Shown: one piece after another, positions 23,171 to 35,125 of the stretch
Layout of the letters: every line of letters begins with the position of its first letter
How positions within the stretch are numbered: position 1 is the stretch's first letter
From: Russula earlei
Lineage: Eukaryota; Basidiomycota; Agaricomycetes; Russulales; Russulaceae
NCBI GenBank assembly: GCA_025769875.1
Contig: JAGFNK010000061.1
Location: 1-64,000 of the forward strand
Direction of reading: 5' to 3'
DNA: 64,000 nt
Position numbers and translations under genes: made by a program
The notes under the pieces: model-generated
Seen by the model: only the letters and a program-made list of their open reading frames with translations
The model's database searches: none
What the model was told of the DNA's origin: nothing

Positions 23171-24610
23171 CTAACGACGAGGCAGAACCGCAGAGCCGAC
23201 GGTAGGGAAAGGTTGATACAAGGGCGTGGGGTCGACCCGATGCCGCGTAACGGCGGCCCGAATGGTGAGCTCCCATGCCCGCAACCATTCTCCTTCCCGC
23301 ACGCCGACGAGGATCCTTGGACCGTCCGGCGTTTGGAATACATTGACCAGCACACCAGGCTGTACGTCCTCTGAGGGAACGACCCAGCGCTTGAGCGCGT
23401 ACGCCCCGCCCGCGACGGTCCAGCGACCACCACCGCGAGCGTTGAAGCGCTTGTACAACCAGAGAAACGGGTAGACAAGCGTGACGATGAGCAGGATCTT
23501 CAGCCAATAGGAGGAGAGGGCGCGCGAGAGGCGCGAGTCGGGTCGCACGACGACCTTGTTGCCGTGAACCTTGAAGTCGATGATCACACGCCCCCTGTAG
23601 CCGGTGGATTTGATGGTGTCTCTGATGGCTCCACCGAGCATGCCGAGGTTCCAACCGTGGACGACCTTTATTTAAATCATGCCACGCTCGCGTCAGTCAC
23701 GTTGGAGAGAAGCCGGCCAGTCAAGGACGACGATTGCGTTTTCCCTAAAATTTATCTTTAAAAAAAAAAAAACGGACCTTTTCGTAGACGAACTCCTTGA
23801 GCGGAGCGCGACTGTCGCAGTAATTGTCTGCCCACTTGCGCAGCGTCCAGGACGACTTGAGCACGTCCGTTTCGCGAGGCCGCAGCACCGCGCCCGCGCT
23901 GTAGCCCGGCTGATAGCTCGCCGGATCGCGCGGGCCCACCCACGGCGGCAGCCCGCGCGAGGTGCGTTCCTCCGACCACGCCTTGAACCGTTCGACCTGC
24001 GCGCTCTGCGCCTTGTTCGTCGAGCCGGGGAGTCCGGTCTCTCGCACCATGCGACCCCGGTGGACGGGCTCCTCGTCCCCCACGGTCCACTGCGTGGCGC
24101 GCGGCAGCAAGCGTTGTCCGATGTGGAAGCTGAAGTCCGTCACCGTTTCCGTGTACGATTCGGTCGTGGTCGCGCCCGAGGGCGTGGTGGACGTGCGCGT
24201 GCGCGTCGTGGTGTGGACGCCGAGACAGTGGACGAGAAAGACGGGCGGAGTCTCGGCCTGGGAGAGCAGGAAACGATACAGCGCTTCGCCTGTCGGAACG
24301 CGCCCCTCGAGGACGTCAGCGATCCCACGCCCCGTGAAGCACACGCACAGGAGGAGACGAACGTGGCCCACCCACCGTCTTCGTTCAGATGGCTGTCGTG
24401 AGAGATCGTCTTGTCGCCCGACACCTTGCACTCTGCGACGTACGGGGTAAACGGCGGCGGGGGTGCCTCAGCGCCACTCGGTAGGGATTCATTCGCTCGC
24501 TCAAAGTCCATGGCTAAGAGTCCAGCGCCATGATCCAAAATGCCCGCCGAATCTGCCGCCGACTCGCCGTTCCACGATAACACGACTGGTGGCTCTTCGG
24601 TCTTGGACAT
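23171..24610 (-). CDS. Conserved hypothetical membrane protein
   Basis: Three exons, 24610-24376, 24289-23778 and 23665-23171, give a 413-aa protein with correct frame throughout. It starts MSKTEEPPVVLSWNGES, continues TISHDSHLNEDGEALYRFLL and FLVHCLGVHTTT, then a region with TVTDFSFHIGQRLLP. After GYRGRVIIDFKVHGNKVVVR comes one clear transmembrane segment, SYWLKILLIVTLVYPFLWLY, followed by a C-terminal domain ending SAVLPRR. I recognise the HLNEDGEALYRFL and single-TM layout only as that of uncharacterised fungal proteins. The first exon junction was chosen because it restores DGEALYRF. Location is probably an endomembrane or the cell surface; the function is unknown. Confidence 0.75.
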
Positions 24611-25055
24611 GGGTCGTGTAGTGCGCTCGCCACACTTTCCTGAGCCGCCAATTTATAGAGATGGTGGTGCAGTAACTTTCTTGGTCCCAAGGGGTCATGG
24701 CCGACGGGTTACGCGGGTTATAGATGTAGCGCAGCTGCGCTAAGACAGTGTCACTTGACAACCATCATCACCAAATCCAAAATGCATCTCCCTTTGATGG
24801 GTGTCACCACTTCATGTCGAATTTCCCCAATCAATATGGCTGATATTGCACATGGAACACCTCCATGGCCCATTCTATGCACAGAAGGGTTTATGTCATA
24901 TGCCTTCAGTATGCTGCACGGTGATGATGTTATACCCAGGCAATGGAACATGTGTGTCGGGAAGGCGGGCCAGTTGGCCATTGGCACGTCATGAAGACAG
25001 AGAAAAGGCACATGGGCATGAAGTCAGGTAAATGAGAGAGTGAAAGGGGACTTTT
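24611..25055. other. Intergenic boundary of the core
   Basis: Upstream region of the membrane-protein gene, then AT-richer sequence leading into the first LTR fragment. No gene seen. Confidence 0.5.
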
Positions 25056-25292
25056 GTTGGAGTTACAGCGCGACGACAACACCAGCTCGGAAGTCCGAGC
25101 TCCGGGTTCCGAGGTTCACACATACAAGCTAATGTGGCTTTCTTTCATGCCACGCTACCTTTGAATGATTCAAGTATATAATATCATTCCCACACCTCAG
25201 TCTTGATTCACACAGACTGAGGTTAGTTACATTCTCTATCTTGTTACTCTCAGTACTGATACTATACCTAGTACAATCTTATTGCTACAGGT
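25056..25292 (+). repeat. LTR fragment, 5' LTR type
   Basis: Begins tgttggagttacagcgcgac and ends near attgctaca, followed by ggttagat. The first ~110 bp match, in reverse orientation, the LTR at 55819-56067, including the imperfect palindrome tcggaagtccgagctccgg. Contains a TATA-like tatataatat and ctgaggttagttac. The internal region of its retroelement is lost after about 10 bp. Confidence 0.65.
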
Positions 25293-25302
25293 TAGATTTA
25301 CT

Positions 25303-25530
25303 GTCACCAACCCAGCAATTGGACAGCTAAGCTACCTAGCAATTGGACAGTCACACATAGTCACCAGAAATGTAAATGAAGATATAGAAGTGCTGATTGA
25401 ACCTTAAATTGTTGATGAGATGGGTAAAAACACTTCAATTGTTGGAGAATTGGGGGTAGGGTGAAGCATGGGTGTGGGTCAGCAGGTGTGTTCTTTTGTT
25501 TTGTTCATGCCCTCTCTCCCCTCTCCTCTC
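25303..25530 (+). mobile_element. Terminal piece of small TIR element family
   Basis: Starts ctgtcaccaacccagcaatt and shares cctagcaattgg, cagtcacacatag and gttgatgagatgggtaaaaa with the element at 41064-42299. It is truncated or interrupted at 25540 by the MULE insertion. The shared part includes the decayed coding motif DEMGKNT. Confidence 0.55.
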
Positions 25531-25540
25531 TCTCCATGAC

Positions 25541-28396
25541 AGTTGCGTTCTTTTCGCGGTGGGTTGAGTTACCATAAAAGGCGATTTTGTTGGCAAGAGA
25601 ATCGGTACATCAATTATGCATTTAAATGTCACCAAATCATTTTCTCAATTACATATTTAATGACTTATTTATTAGCTATTAGACAAATAAATTAAATTGA
25701 TACAAAAAAAGATTTTGTATTGTAAGGAACAGCAACAGTTGAGGCCGTTAGAGGCAGTGGTGCGAGTCCGAAGGGACCTGGTGCAAGGGAGGTGGCAGCA
25801 TCGGAGGGAGGGGGGTTCCAAGGGAGGGATGACGGTTCCCCGAGGGCACGCGTGCGTGCATTTGCAGCGGCAGATGTTGCATTGGGCTTGGCGCGCTTGC
25901 CCGACCGTTTGCCCCCGGTGTACGGATCATCGTGAACATGGCGGCGCTTTCCCTTAGCGACGCCGATGCTTCGCGCTGTCAATCCCCGCGCGTCGGGGAG
26001 ACTGGTCCGTTGTTTTGGGCCCCGTTTGAGTTTGACACCCATACGCTCGGCTGTCTCCGTCCACATTTTCTGATTGGGCGCGATCACTTCCTTATCAGGT
26101 AAGACCTTGGAGCCTTGAATTAAATTGATTGTGGCTGCCAAACCGTATTTGGCGGCCCGTGCGGCCTCAACAATCTCCGCTGTTTGATTAGCGTTTTCAA
26201 GCCTAGATGTGAGATCGCGTGATAATGATATGATCTCCTGTGAGAGAGATACTAGGCTCTCCCTTGGTGTGGATGAAGAAGATGATGGGGATGGGGGGTC
26301 AGGTGATTTATTTGCACTTTCCTTTTGTGTGCTCCCCTCAGGACAGAGGTAGGGAAAGTGGATGTAGATTGCTGCAATGTGTTTGCAGAATCTAATCCGG
26401 GGATAATCTGTGCAATCACAAGTTGACTTCATCAGATCGATTGAGTAAAACGCGCCGGAATGGGACTGTGAAGCGACGTGAAAGCGGATCTCATTGAATT
26501 GCAAGATCGAATCTTGTGAGATGCTCTCAGCATGGGTGAAAATTATATGACGCCTGTCAGCCGCCAGGTCCCGACCATCGAGCCCAACGTTCTGCCATTT
26601 GTGCCTGTTTTGGTAATACGGCACCATGCGACGCACTAGAACAAATAATATTCGATTGATCCACCGATTGCGCTTGCCGTCGAGCCAATGTGATTTGAGG
26701 ACATGATGATATCTAAAAAGATTGAGTCATCTTATCTTTAGATTGGGAGGATCACATACGCTTCGATCAACATGTTGGTGTCCCCTTCCTCAAAGATATG
26801 TTGATTTTTCCGGTAAACCATGGACCACATATGCACCACAGGCATCCATTGGGACCCAAGATAGTTCACAAAAGTTTCTGGAACCTGAGGATCAGTGGAG
26901 ATCTCCTCCCAGATTTGTAGAAAGTCAGCCTGATCATCTGTATGTACCCATCTCTTGATCTTATCCCACAGATCAGGAAAATTGTTAGCATGGAAGTGTG
27001 ATCGCATCGCGCGCAACACGTGCCACTTGCAAAGCCATATCCGACTTCCCGGATAGGCGATCTTGAGGGCGGCAATCTGCGCGGCATCACGATCTGTCAT
27101 AATAATAGACGGCCGGATAGCCAGACTGGCATCCCTGACCCAATGGACAAAAAAGGATATTGTGTCCTTTGTTCCATTGGATGCCAGCATCCAGGCAACA
27201 GGCACACCTATCCGGAAAGGGTAAGTGCGCTAAATTGACATTTAGTAAATATTATGCACCATGTCCCCAGTGATTGTGCGCGATCATGGTAAATAATAAG
27301 AAGTCTGGATATTGAGTAATATTATGAGTAGCATCGATACCGATGAAGCCGTTCCCGAGGCGGTGGAATGCCTCCATTTGGAAAGGGGTCTGGATGCATA
27401 ATACATATGCATCCTCCTGCAGATTTGATTGAGATGGGGCACTGTGCAGCCTGTCTTTGTAAAAAACATTTGTTTTTTCATCTGTAAACCTGTCCAACCA
27501 GAGCCTGGTGGAGATAGCATCCTCTAGATGCAGCCTGATAATCTCATCTTCCATTTCCCGGGCCATGCGGCTTACATCCTGGAGCAAGATGAATCGGTCT
27601 CGGCTGCCATCGGGCGATGAATGCTGAATATCGCGTACCTTTCCATTATTAAGTTAGCGAATAAAAATAAAATAAATTCAATACAGGCACTTACTATTTC
27701 CCGTGGATCAACCTTCTTTGACAGCATGAATTTAATTTTATCACACGCTACGCATGACATTCATGTGTAAGCGAGATTAGCAATTCCAATTTCATAGGAA
27801 TGCTCACTTGCATATTGTCCAAGAATGGTAGGCACGTCCGCGTAAGACTTGATGACTATTCGGCAACGGCAACCCGTCTTCTTGATCTCGGATCTCTGTG
27901 TGCGATCGGGGTGCTTCTTTACATAACTCGAAGCTCCCCCAGATAGTTGGCGGGAGCAGACGAAAACCTTCTTTGTCCATCCCTGCCCATGCTTGGTGCT
28001 CGATGGAATCAATTCAATTGAGTGAGCCAATTCTTCTTGCCGGCGCCACGCGTCGAAATCGGCTGCTGTCGGCCATTCCATGGGGTATCCGCCGTGCTCC
28101 CGGTCATAATTGAGTCCTCCCCTCTTTCCAGATTTGGCAGTGATCTGGAAACATTGTGTCGCAAAAGGGGCGCTCGGGCCGGAATGGGCAGATGATGCGG
28201 ATGGCGCGCCAATCAATTGGAAACGAGATTGCATTTCTTTTTTTTTTTGGTAGGGGGAAAATGGTAAGGAGTTATCTTATTATTAACCCACTTATATAAC
28301 TAAATTACATCCGTTAACGCGTGATTGAAGTCCCGACTCTCTTGCCGACACAATCGCCTTTTATGGTAATTCAACACGCTGCGAAATGTCAAAGAC
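25541..28396 (-). mobile_element. MULE (Mutator-like) DNA transposon, apparently complete
   Basis: Flanked by the direct repeat ctctccatgac at 25530-25540 and 28396-28406, a 10-11 bp target duplication as expected for MULEs (usually 9-11 bp). Inverted ends of about 65 bp share accataaaaggcgatt and ggcaagaga (25570-25610 and 28335-28380). The interior carries one spliced transposase gene on the minus strand. Insertion is into older repeat DNA. Confidence 0.8.
25692..28234 (-). CDS. MULE transposase with SWIM zinc finger
   Basis: The gene reads MQSRFQLIGAPSAS..., with a FAR1/WRKY-GCM1-like DNA-binding region (TGCRCRIVIKSYADV), then GNGFIGIDATHNITQYPDF (first Asp of the DDE core), SIIMTDRDAAQIAALKIA (second Asp), RIWLCKWHVLRAMRSHF (the family's C..H motif), and a SWIM finger CDCTDYPRIRFCKHIAA (CxC, 8 residues, CxH). 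The C-terminus is Ser/Pro-rich and basic. Exons by inspection: 28234-about 27808, a short exon near 27750, 27618-27254, 27206-26765, and 26711-25692, each joint keeping frame with GT-AG introns. No internal stop remains after splicing, so it may be active. MULE transposases cut at terminal inverted repeats and leave 9-11 bp duplications, which are seen here. Confidence 0.82.
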
Positions 28397-28406
28397 TCTC
28401 CATGAC

Positions 28407-28972
28407 CAACACAACTACCTGCCTCCCTGGACAAGCCTCCACCTCATTACCCACAGCAAGCCACATTTCTGGCTCACCTGGAACAGATTTGCACATGCAT
28501 TATTTTGTTCTCATTTTTGTGGCTTCTGATTTTTTTTTTCCTCTCCAATCTCCTATACATGCCAGTTCCCTCAAGTAGAACTGGCCTCCTTTCTCCTGGA
28601 CACATGTGTGTGTTCCCTTTGTTTTCCCCCTCCATTTCCTCAGTTTTCTTTTTTCTTTTTTTTTTTTTTCCTTTTGTTTTCCTCTCATGCAGCAGTGATG
28701 ACAATGACATCACTGTCATGGCAGCAACCACAACCTGATGGCCATGACCATGATGGTGGATTTTGCTCCACCAAAGGCAAAAACACATGGAGCACCTTTG
28801 TGGTGCAATGTGCTCCGCCTCTGGGTTCAGAAGGACCCAGGACAAAATTTTTGGAGACCCCCCCTTCATGGGGGGGATTTTGTCTAATGTGTTTCAGGAA
28901 TCTTAGTCTCAATCCCATGACTGTTCCACCAGCCCCTGATCACTCATACTAAACGTCAAAAAGTCAAAAAAC
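28407..28972. other. Repeat-derived DNA between MULE and Copia
   Basis: Continuation of the sequence into which the MULE inserted. T-rich runs at 28530-28540 and 28648-28668. No coding potential that I trust. Confidence 0.4.
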
Positions 28973-29357
28973 TGTTGCGCAGCATAGAGCACAGCTAACA
29001 GGCCAAGCAACCCACCTTAGAGGTTGTGCTAATGCTCAAGTGATATTGGGGTGTAGAGCGATGTGTATACTCGTCTACATGTATGGTATTTATACCTCTA
29101 TGACCCAGGGCTGTTCCTAAGTCCAAAAGAGGTGACTACAGGTGTCCACTATATCGCGCATTAAGTGACGCGTGATGTGGAAACGTTCTAGACGCAGCAT
29201 AAGGCTGCATCTTGTGATAGATAGCGTAGTATGCGTAACCCTATTGCCATAAGTGCATATACTAAGGTTCTGTCTAACACGTAACATCTATGAGCGGATC
29301 TTGAACCTTGTATGAAGGTCTTCACCTTCTTTGATCCGTTCGGGTTCCGGTTCAACA
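28973..29357 (-). repeat. Copia LTR (3' LTR relative to coding strand)
   Basis: TG...CA ended when read on either strand sense shown; about 95% identical by eye to 34742-35125. Confidence 0.9.
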
Positions 29358-29406
29358 CTCCCCCTTGCTAAGTGCATCGGTAGATGCCATGAGCATTTTC
29401 CCACAT

Positions 29407-31131
29407 TCAGGGGTAGAATATTAGTCCTAGTTGCTCCCTGAATTTGAGGAACTTGATGCAACCAAGGTTCTTGGTGAACATGTCGGCAGGGTTGTTAGCC
29501 CCTTCAATAAAGAATAGCTCCACCTGTTTGTTTTGTATGACTTCATGAATGAAGTGATAGCGCAAATCAATGTGTTTGATGCGCTTTTCTTGTACAGGGT
29601 TGGAGGCTAAGAATATTGAGCCTTGGTTATCACCGAACAGTGGGATGGGAGCAAGATTAATGCCAAGTTCTGTTAGTAAGGATTTAATCCAAACTAACTG
29701 TCTGCTCGTGTCAGAGAGCGACATATACTCAGCTTCAGTGGAGGAGAGCGCGACTGTTTTTTGCGCTCATGAGTTCCACGAAAATATTGCTCCAGCCAGG
29801 TTCACCATATAGCCTGTAGTGGACTTCCGATTAGTCGGATCAGAAGCCCAGTCAGAGTCGGCATATGCCATCAAGCCGCCATTAGATGGTCCATCATAGA
29901 CCAAGGCATAATTGGCGGTTCCCAAGAGGTATCGGCAAATATAGAATGCACGATTTAAATGATCCTCTGAGGGATTGGCAGCATGTTGCGACAACTTAGT
30001 GACCGCAAAGGCTATGTCAGGACGCGTTCCAAGCATTATGTACAGGAGTGATCCTATAACTTGCTGGAATTTTGACCGCAAGGCTGGGTCAGCAGCGGAA
30101 GTGTTGGGAGAGGGGTGATAGCCCTCTGGTAGCAGAGTAGGAGCAGGGTTTGTGTTAAGCAAGTCGAAACGCTGCAGCACTTTCTGTAAGTATTCAGTCT
30201 GGTCCAGATGTATCTGGCCTGACTTGCGTTGAATGCGCATGCGTAGAAATTCTTGGGCATCGCCCAGATCTCGACATTCCCAGAGCTTCATGAAGCGCTC
30301 CTTTGTTTTATTGATTTGTTTTTTGTCTGCTCCAAAGAAGAGCACATCATCAACATAGACGATGGCTATGATGCTCTTGTCTTTACTAACAAAGAGCCCA
30401 GAGTCAGACATAAGGCGAATAAGGCCGAGCGAGGCTATGGACTTGTCAAGGGCTTTCCACCAAGCAAGTGCCGCTTGCTTGAGTCCATATATTGCGCGTT
30501 TAAGGCGCATGACTTTACGCTCTTGGCCTTTTATTTTGAAGCCCTCAGGCTGCTCCATATAGAGCTCTTCATCGAGCTCACCATAGAGAAAGGCAGTCTT
30601 GACGTCTAGTCCGCTAATGTGCCAGTTTTTGAGCGCTGCAAGCGCAATCATCAGGCGGACTGTCTCAAACCGTACCACGGGTGAGAATATTTCGTCATAG
30701 TCAATGCCTTCTACTTGGGAGAAGCCTTTGGCGACTAGTCTGGCTTTTTTACGACCATCAGACTTAAGGTCGAATACCCATCTGTTTTTAATGATTTTGC
30801 GATCCTTGGGAGGATCGACTAGTTCGAAGACTTTGCGTCTGCGGAGGGATTCCAACTCCTCGCGACAAGCATCTTTCCACTCCTTTTGGAGTTCACTTGG
30901 CATTCGCAGAATGTCCCTAAAGGTCCCTTCACAAATCTTCGCAGTATCAGGTGCATCTGAACTTAGTGGAACTGCTTGGGCGAGCAGATAATTCAGAAAT
31001 TTGACTCCCCCTTCCCTTGCTAGACGTAGAATGTCTTCTACCTCATCCTCAGAGGCTTGCGGCGGTTGATCGTCAAGGACGACAGGAGGGTAAGGGCCTG
31101 GTGCGGCCGATCCTGACGTACTATCCCTCAC
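29407..31131 (-). pseudogene. Copia reverse transcriptase and RNase H
   Basis: ORF from 31131 gives the RVT_2 reverse transcriptase: NRWVFDLKSDGRKKARLVAK, GLDVKTAFLYGELDEELYM, RAIYGLKQAALAWW, IVYVDDVLFFGAD (catalytic YVDD), GSLLYIMLGTRPDIAFAV. It reaches GYMVNLAGAIFSWNS and then hits TGA at 29767-29769. The same frame continues AQKTVALSSTEAEYMSLSD, the RNase H core, to HIDLRYHFIHEVIQNKQ and a stop at 29407. Thus one nonsense codon, probably CGA to TGA, truncates RNase H. Confidence 0.9.
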
Positions 31132-31460
31132 CGGAGCTACCGGGTTGGTTTTCTGTCATTGTTCTCCATGTGCGTGTGCGCTGAACGTCTTTTTCCACTT
31201 CTGTGGGGTGTCTGCGTTCACCATAGACGTTGCCTGGACGGGTAGGTACTTTCCTCAACCGCTGAGACCTTCGAAGAGGTACAGGTTCTTCAACAGGAGG
31301 AGGGGACGGTGTAGGAGGGATGGGCGTTTGCTCGCGTTCCTCTTCCTCTGGCGCCTGTATAGGCTGCTCATCGTCCTCACTTTTAATTGTAGGGAATGGG
31401 TCGTCAACACCATGAATGGTGTCTTCGACAGGTTGTTGCGGTAGTTCCTCATGCGGTTCA

Positions 31461-32728
31461 TTAATCCAGTGTGGTACCTTTAGTGCGCGCTTTGTCGCCT
31501 TTGGGGTACAGGGTCTCGTCATACAGGGCAGTAGCATTTGTGTAAAGTGTATTATTTGGAAGCCTCATGAAGAGTGAGGCTTTGATCCCCTCAGTGTGAC
31601 CAAGGTAGATCATTAGCTCGCTTTTAGGTGAAAGCTTATTGACTCGACAGCTTTTCTGGTATGTGCACATATGCACCGCAACCAAATACTCTGAGGTGTG
31701 AGATATCAGGGACCTCGTTCTTTAGGACTTCGTAGGGTGTACGCCATTGAAGGCGTCTGGCAGGTGTCCTATTGTAACAGTGTGTCCCATGATTCACTGC
31801 AAATTCCCACCAGGAGGGAGGTAGACAAGCTTCAAGGCGCATTGCCTGAGCTTTGTCCATTACAGTGCACATAAAGCGCTCTGCGCGTCCATTCTGTTGT
31901 GGAGTGTATGGGGCGCTTTGTAGGATTTTAATTCCTTCGTCCTTTAGGACGTTATCAAAGGCCTCGGACTTGTACTCTCCTGCCAGCATTCGGACATCCA
32001 CTCTTTGATTCCCTGCTTTGTATTGGTTCTTGACCATAGCAAGGAATTGCTTGACGGCCATTATGGTCGACTTTTTATTTTTAGGAGTGTGATCCATGCA
32101 TAGGAGGAATAATCGTCAATGAAGCTGACGAAATATTCGTACTTATGATACGACTTCACAGGGAAACTCTTAAGGTCGAGTGAATACACTCGAACGGTGC
32201 AGAAGCACGAGTTTCAGAAGGGGGGTGCGCAGATGCAGGCATTTTGCCTTGCGATGCAGCCAGGACATACCGGCTGTTCCTGAGGGATTTTCAGGTCATC
32301 AGGGAGACCCTTGGTATGTGTCTTTGCACGTGTTACGACATCCTTAGATGGGTGGCCAAGGCGTCAGGTGAATGACATCATAATCTACCGCATAGATAAG
32401 AGAATGCGCTTGCGCGATTTCAATTGAGGCGTCTAACCAATACAGTGGTTTGACCGGGAATAAGGGGTAAGAGGACAAGGATTATACGTCCGTCCTCTCG
32501 TAGGGAAATATGTCTATTATTCCCTAATCCATGCATCCCTTGTTGTAAAAACTCCCCCATAGATAATATCCGAGTGTTAATTTTCGGAATATAGAGGGCA
32601 GGAGAGATGCACATGACAACCATTTTAGAGTTGACGTGTGCCAAAGCACACGCGCCTTGCCTTCCACATATGTGTATCGTGTCGCAGCATAGGCGCGCTA
32701 CAGGCAGCACCCACCTTAGAGGTTGCAA
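31461..32728 (-). pseudogene. Copia integrase region, frameshifted
   Basis: Three pieces in different frames: a pre-integrase segment (LYIPKINTRILSMGEFLQQG) at 32640-32420; an integrase core at 32097-31636 with DVRMLAGEYKSEAF, APYTPQQNGRAERFM and YNRTPARRLQWRTPYE; and the following HLRVFGCGAYVHIPEK, LSPKSELMIYLGH part at about 31685-31461. The HHCC zinc finger between 32400 and 32100 is not recognisable. An acidic/proline-rich linker (31537-31140) joins it to the reverse transcriptase. Confidence 0.8.
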
Positions 32729-33004
32729 TGTAATGATATGGGGTGTAGAGCGATGTTATACTCGTCCAGTATGGTATATACCTCTAGACCAGGGTGTTCC
32801 TATAAAGGGTTCAGGTGTCCAATGCATTAGTGCGCAGTGGAAACGTCTAGATGCAGACAAGCTGTTGTGATAGATAGGTCTATGACACCCTATTGCCAAA
32901 GCGCATACTAATTATGTCTAACACTAAATCATGAGCGATCTTACACCTTGTATAGGTCTCGCCTTGTTGATCCGTTCGGTTCCGTCACAATCGGCAGGTT
33001 CAAC
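32679..33004 (-). repeat. Third, degenerate LTR copy inside the Copia element
   Basis: From tgtcgcagcata to ggttcaaca the sequence aligns with the element's own LTRs (cacccaccttagaggttg, ggggtgtagagcgatgt, gatccgttcggttcc) but lacks many 1-8 bp pieces, giving about 326 bp instead of 385. It splits the protease region (LLDSGTSAHFT... ending near 33005) from the pre-integrase region. Confidence 0.7.
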
Positions 33005-34573
33005 AGGGGATCTTTCATGCAGCAAAGCCAGCATATACTCTATAAAGTCTTTTATTTCAAAGGTGAAGTGTGCTGATGTGCCAGAGTCTAGGAGCCATAA
33101 GGATCCCATTTTACTCAAGTCATGCTTTCCTCTACATCTCGAACAATTTTTGTTACATTCACTTGGAAGGGAAGTAGTCCCTTCGCTAATTTGTACATTA
33201 TATGATACAAGCGAACACATTTTAGACATATCTAGCCCGCTTTGGGGCTGGGGAGATGCTAAAAGGTTCTTTAGCAAGTGAAAGGAGAGAGGGAGGTGCA
33301 TGCATGCTTCGTTATCTTCGGGGTCGTTGCCCCAGTCAAGCGCTTCATCCAACGGAGTCGGAGCACGCTCAGGGGTGGCAGCACCTTCTGGAATACCATC
33401 ATATATGTCGAATAAATCTGACGTATTTGTTTGCGCAAAGTCGCCATCATCCTGGTCCATAGGCTCAGGGACGGGCGATGGTAGTTTGACTGCACTTGAC
33501 GAAGCAGCGGATTGAGTCAAGATCCGCTGCTCGAGGGTCTTGACTGTCTGTATAGTGGGGATTACCCCAAGATCATCAGCAAGATCAAGTGCTTTGTTTA
33601 AGGCCTTGTAAGGGCTGTGAGTGCGTTTGTGAGGGTCAGTTGCAGTTGGGATGGTACGTTGTTGGATCCCCGAAGGACCCAGATGGCCGATAGTGGTAAT
33701 GGTCGGGAATGGGAGTGCGGCAACGTCCGCAATGTGTGAGTGTCCGGGACCATGGCTGTGATCAGCCTTCTCCTTGCCTTTCCCTTTTCCTTTACCGCTG
33801 CGCTTACTGCGCTGGTGCTTGTCCTTATCTTCATCGCACTTGGGCTTATTGCCCTGCTGCTGATTAGAGAAGGAGGGGTCACCGTGCTTGCGCTTGACAG
33901 CTGAAAGCTTCTGCATGCTGTGCTTCTTGCCTGTTCCACGATTAATCTCAGTTTGATATTGAGAGACGATAGCCTCTCGGACGTCCTTAGTGTTAAGGTT
34001 GGCCAGTTCATAGTTCTGAGTGACAATGTGGACAAGCATTTCCCATTTCTGGGGAATGGCAGCAAGCATGATGAGTGCCTGCAAGGTGTCAGGGATGTGA
34101 AGGGAGGAGGTGGTGAGACGCTGGAATGCAGCGTGTATCCAATCCATTTGTGGGCCAGGGTGTTGGCTCGGGTTAATGCAAATGGAGATGGCTTCTTTAA
34201 AGTCCTTATAGATGCTAACTGTAGTCGCCGTGCCATAAAGGGTTTCAAGGTGATTCCAGATAGTTTTGGCACTATCCAGGGTTGTGAGATCCTGCTGGAT
34301 CGCGATACTAGATCTAAGGACCATATGACTGACTGCCATATCATTTCCTTTGTTCCATTCTCTCAGGGCTGTTATTGCAGCAGCCTGGGCAGCAATGTCT
34401 TCAAGAAGAGGCACCTGAGGAAGTCCAGGAAGGACTGGCAATTCAAATGTGCCATTGCAATAACCCCACAGTCCAATGGACATGAGGTAGGCTTTCATAG
34501 CCTTTGACCAAATACCATAGTTTGCACCATCAAGGATGGAGACAACAGGGGCAGAGGGTTGAGATAACGACAT
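33005..34573 (-). pseudogene. Copia gag and protease start
   Basis: Start MSLSQPSAPVVSILDGANYG, IWSKAMKAYLMSIGLWGYC is the UBN2-type gag of Copia elements; then TIWNHLETLYGTATTVSIYK and a basic Lys-rich stretch. Near the end LSKMGSLWLLDSGTSAHFT carries the aspartic-protease D-S-G. The frame is open throughout, 34573 to about 33005, then runs into the degenerate LTR copy, so the polyprotein is cut within the protease. Confidence 0.85.
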
Positions 34574-34741
34574 AATAGCTGTTAGAAATGGGCTTAGAGG
34601 TCGTCAGTAAGAGTATTGTATTCAAACAAGCCGACATAGTCTCCCCATAGGGTAGACTAGCTCGCCGCAGCATGCAGGCTTCAGGGATGCTTTGCCATCA
34701 TTGCAGCCGATGAAGGCGCATGGCTTGCAGGGCCCATAACC

Positions 34742-35125
34742 TGTTGCGCAGCATAGAGCGCAGCTAACAGGCCAAGCAACCCACCTTAGAGGTTGTGCTA
34801 ATGCTCAAGTGATATTGGGGTGTAGAGCGATGTGTATATTTGTCTACAAGTATGGTATTTATACCTCTATGACCCAGGGCAGTTCCTAAGTCCAAAAGAG
34901 GTGACTACAGGTGTCCATTATATCACGCATTCAGTGAACATGATGTGGAAATGTTCTAGATGCAGCATAAGGCTACATCTTGTGATAGATAGCGTAGAAT
35001 GCATAACCCTATTGCCATAAGCGCATATACTAAAGTTCTGTCTAACACATAACATCTATGAGCGGATCTTGAACCTTGTATGAAGGTCTTCGCCTTCTTT
35101 GATCCATTCGGGTTCCAGTTCAACA
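34742..35125 (-). repeat. Copia LTR (5' LTR relative to coding strand)
   Basis: Matches 28973-29357 closely, with scattered differences such as tcgcgcattaagtgacgcg versus tcacgcattcagtgaacat. Confidence 0.9.

Larger units (their letters stand above)
28973..35125 (-). mobile_element. Ty1/Copia LTR retrotransposon, decayed
   Basis: Two direct LTRs of 385 and 384 bp (28973-29357 and 34742-35125), both tgttgcgcagc...gttcaaca. On the minus strand the order is gag, protease, integrase, reverse transcriptase, RNase H, which is Copia order. Flanks aaaac and ccctc do not match, so one side was rearranged after insertion. Coding is broken by frameshifts in integrase and one TGA before RNase H. Confidence 0.92.

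Noticed and set aside
23679..24401. 240-aa plus-strand open frame
   Set aside because: Antisense to the conserved membrane-protein exons; Arg/Ala-rich shadow.
25892..26430. Possible CRISPR or tandem array in the MULE
   Set aside because: No regular repeat-spacer pattern; a eukaryotic transposase exon covers it.
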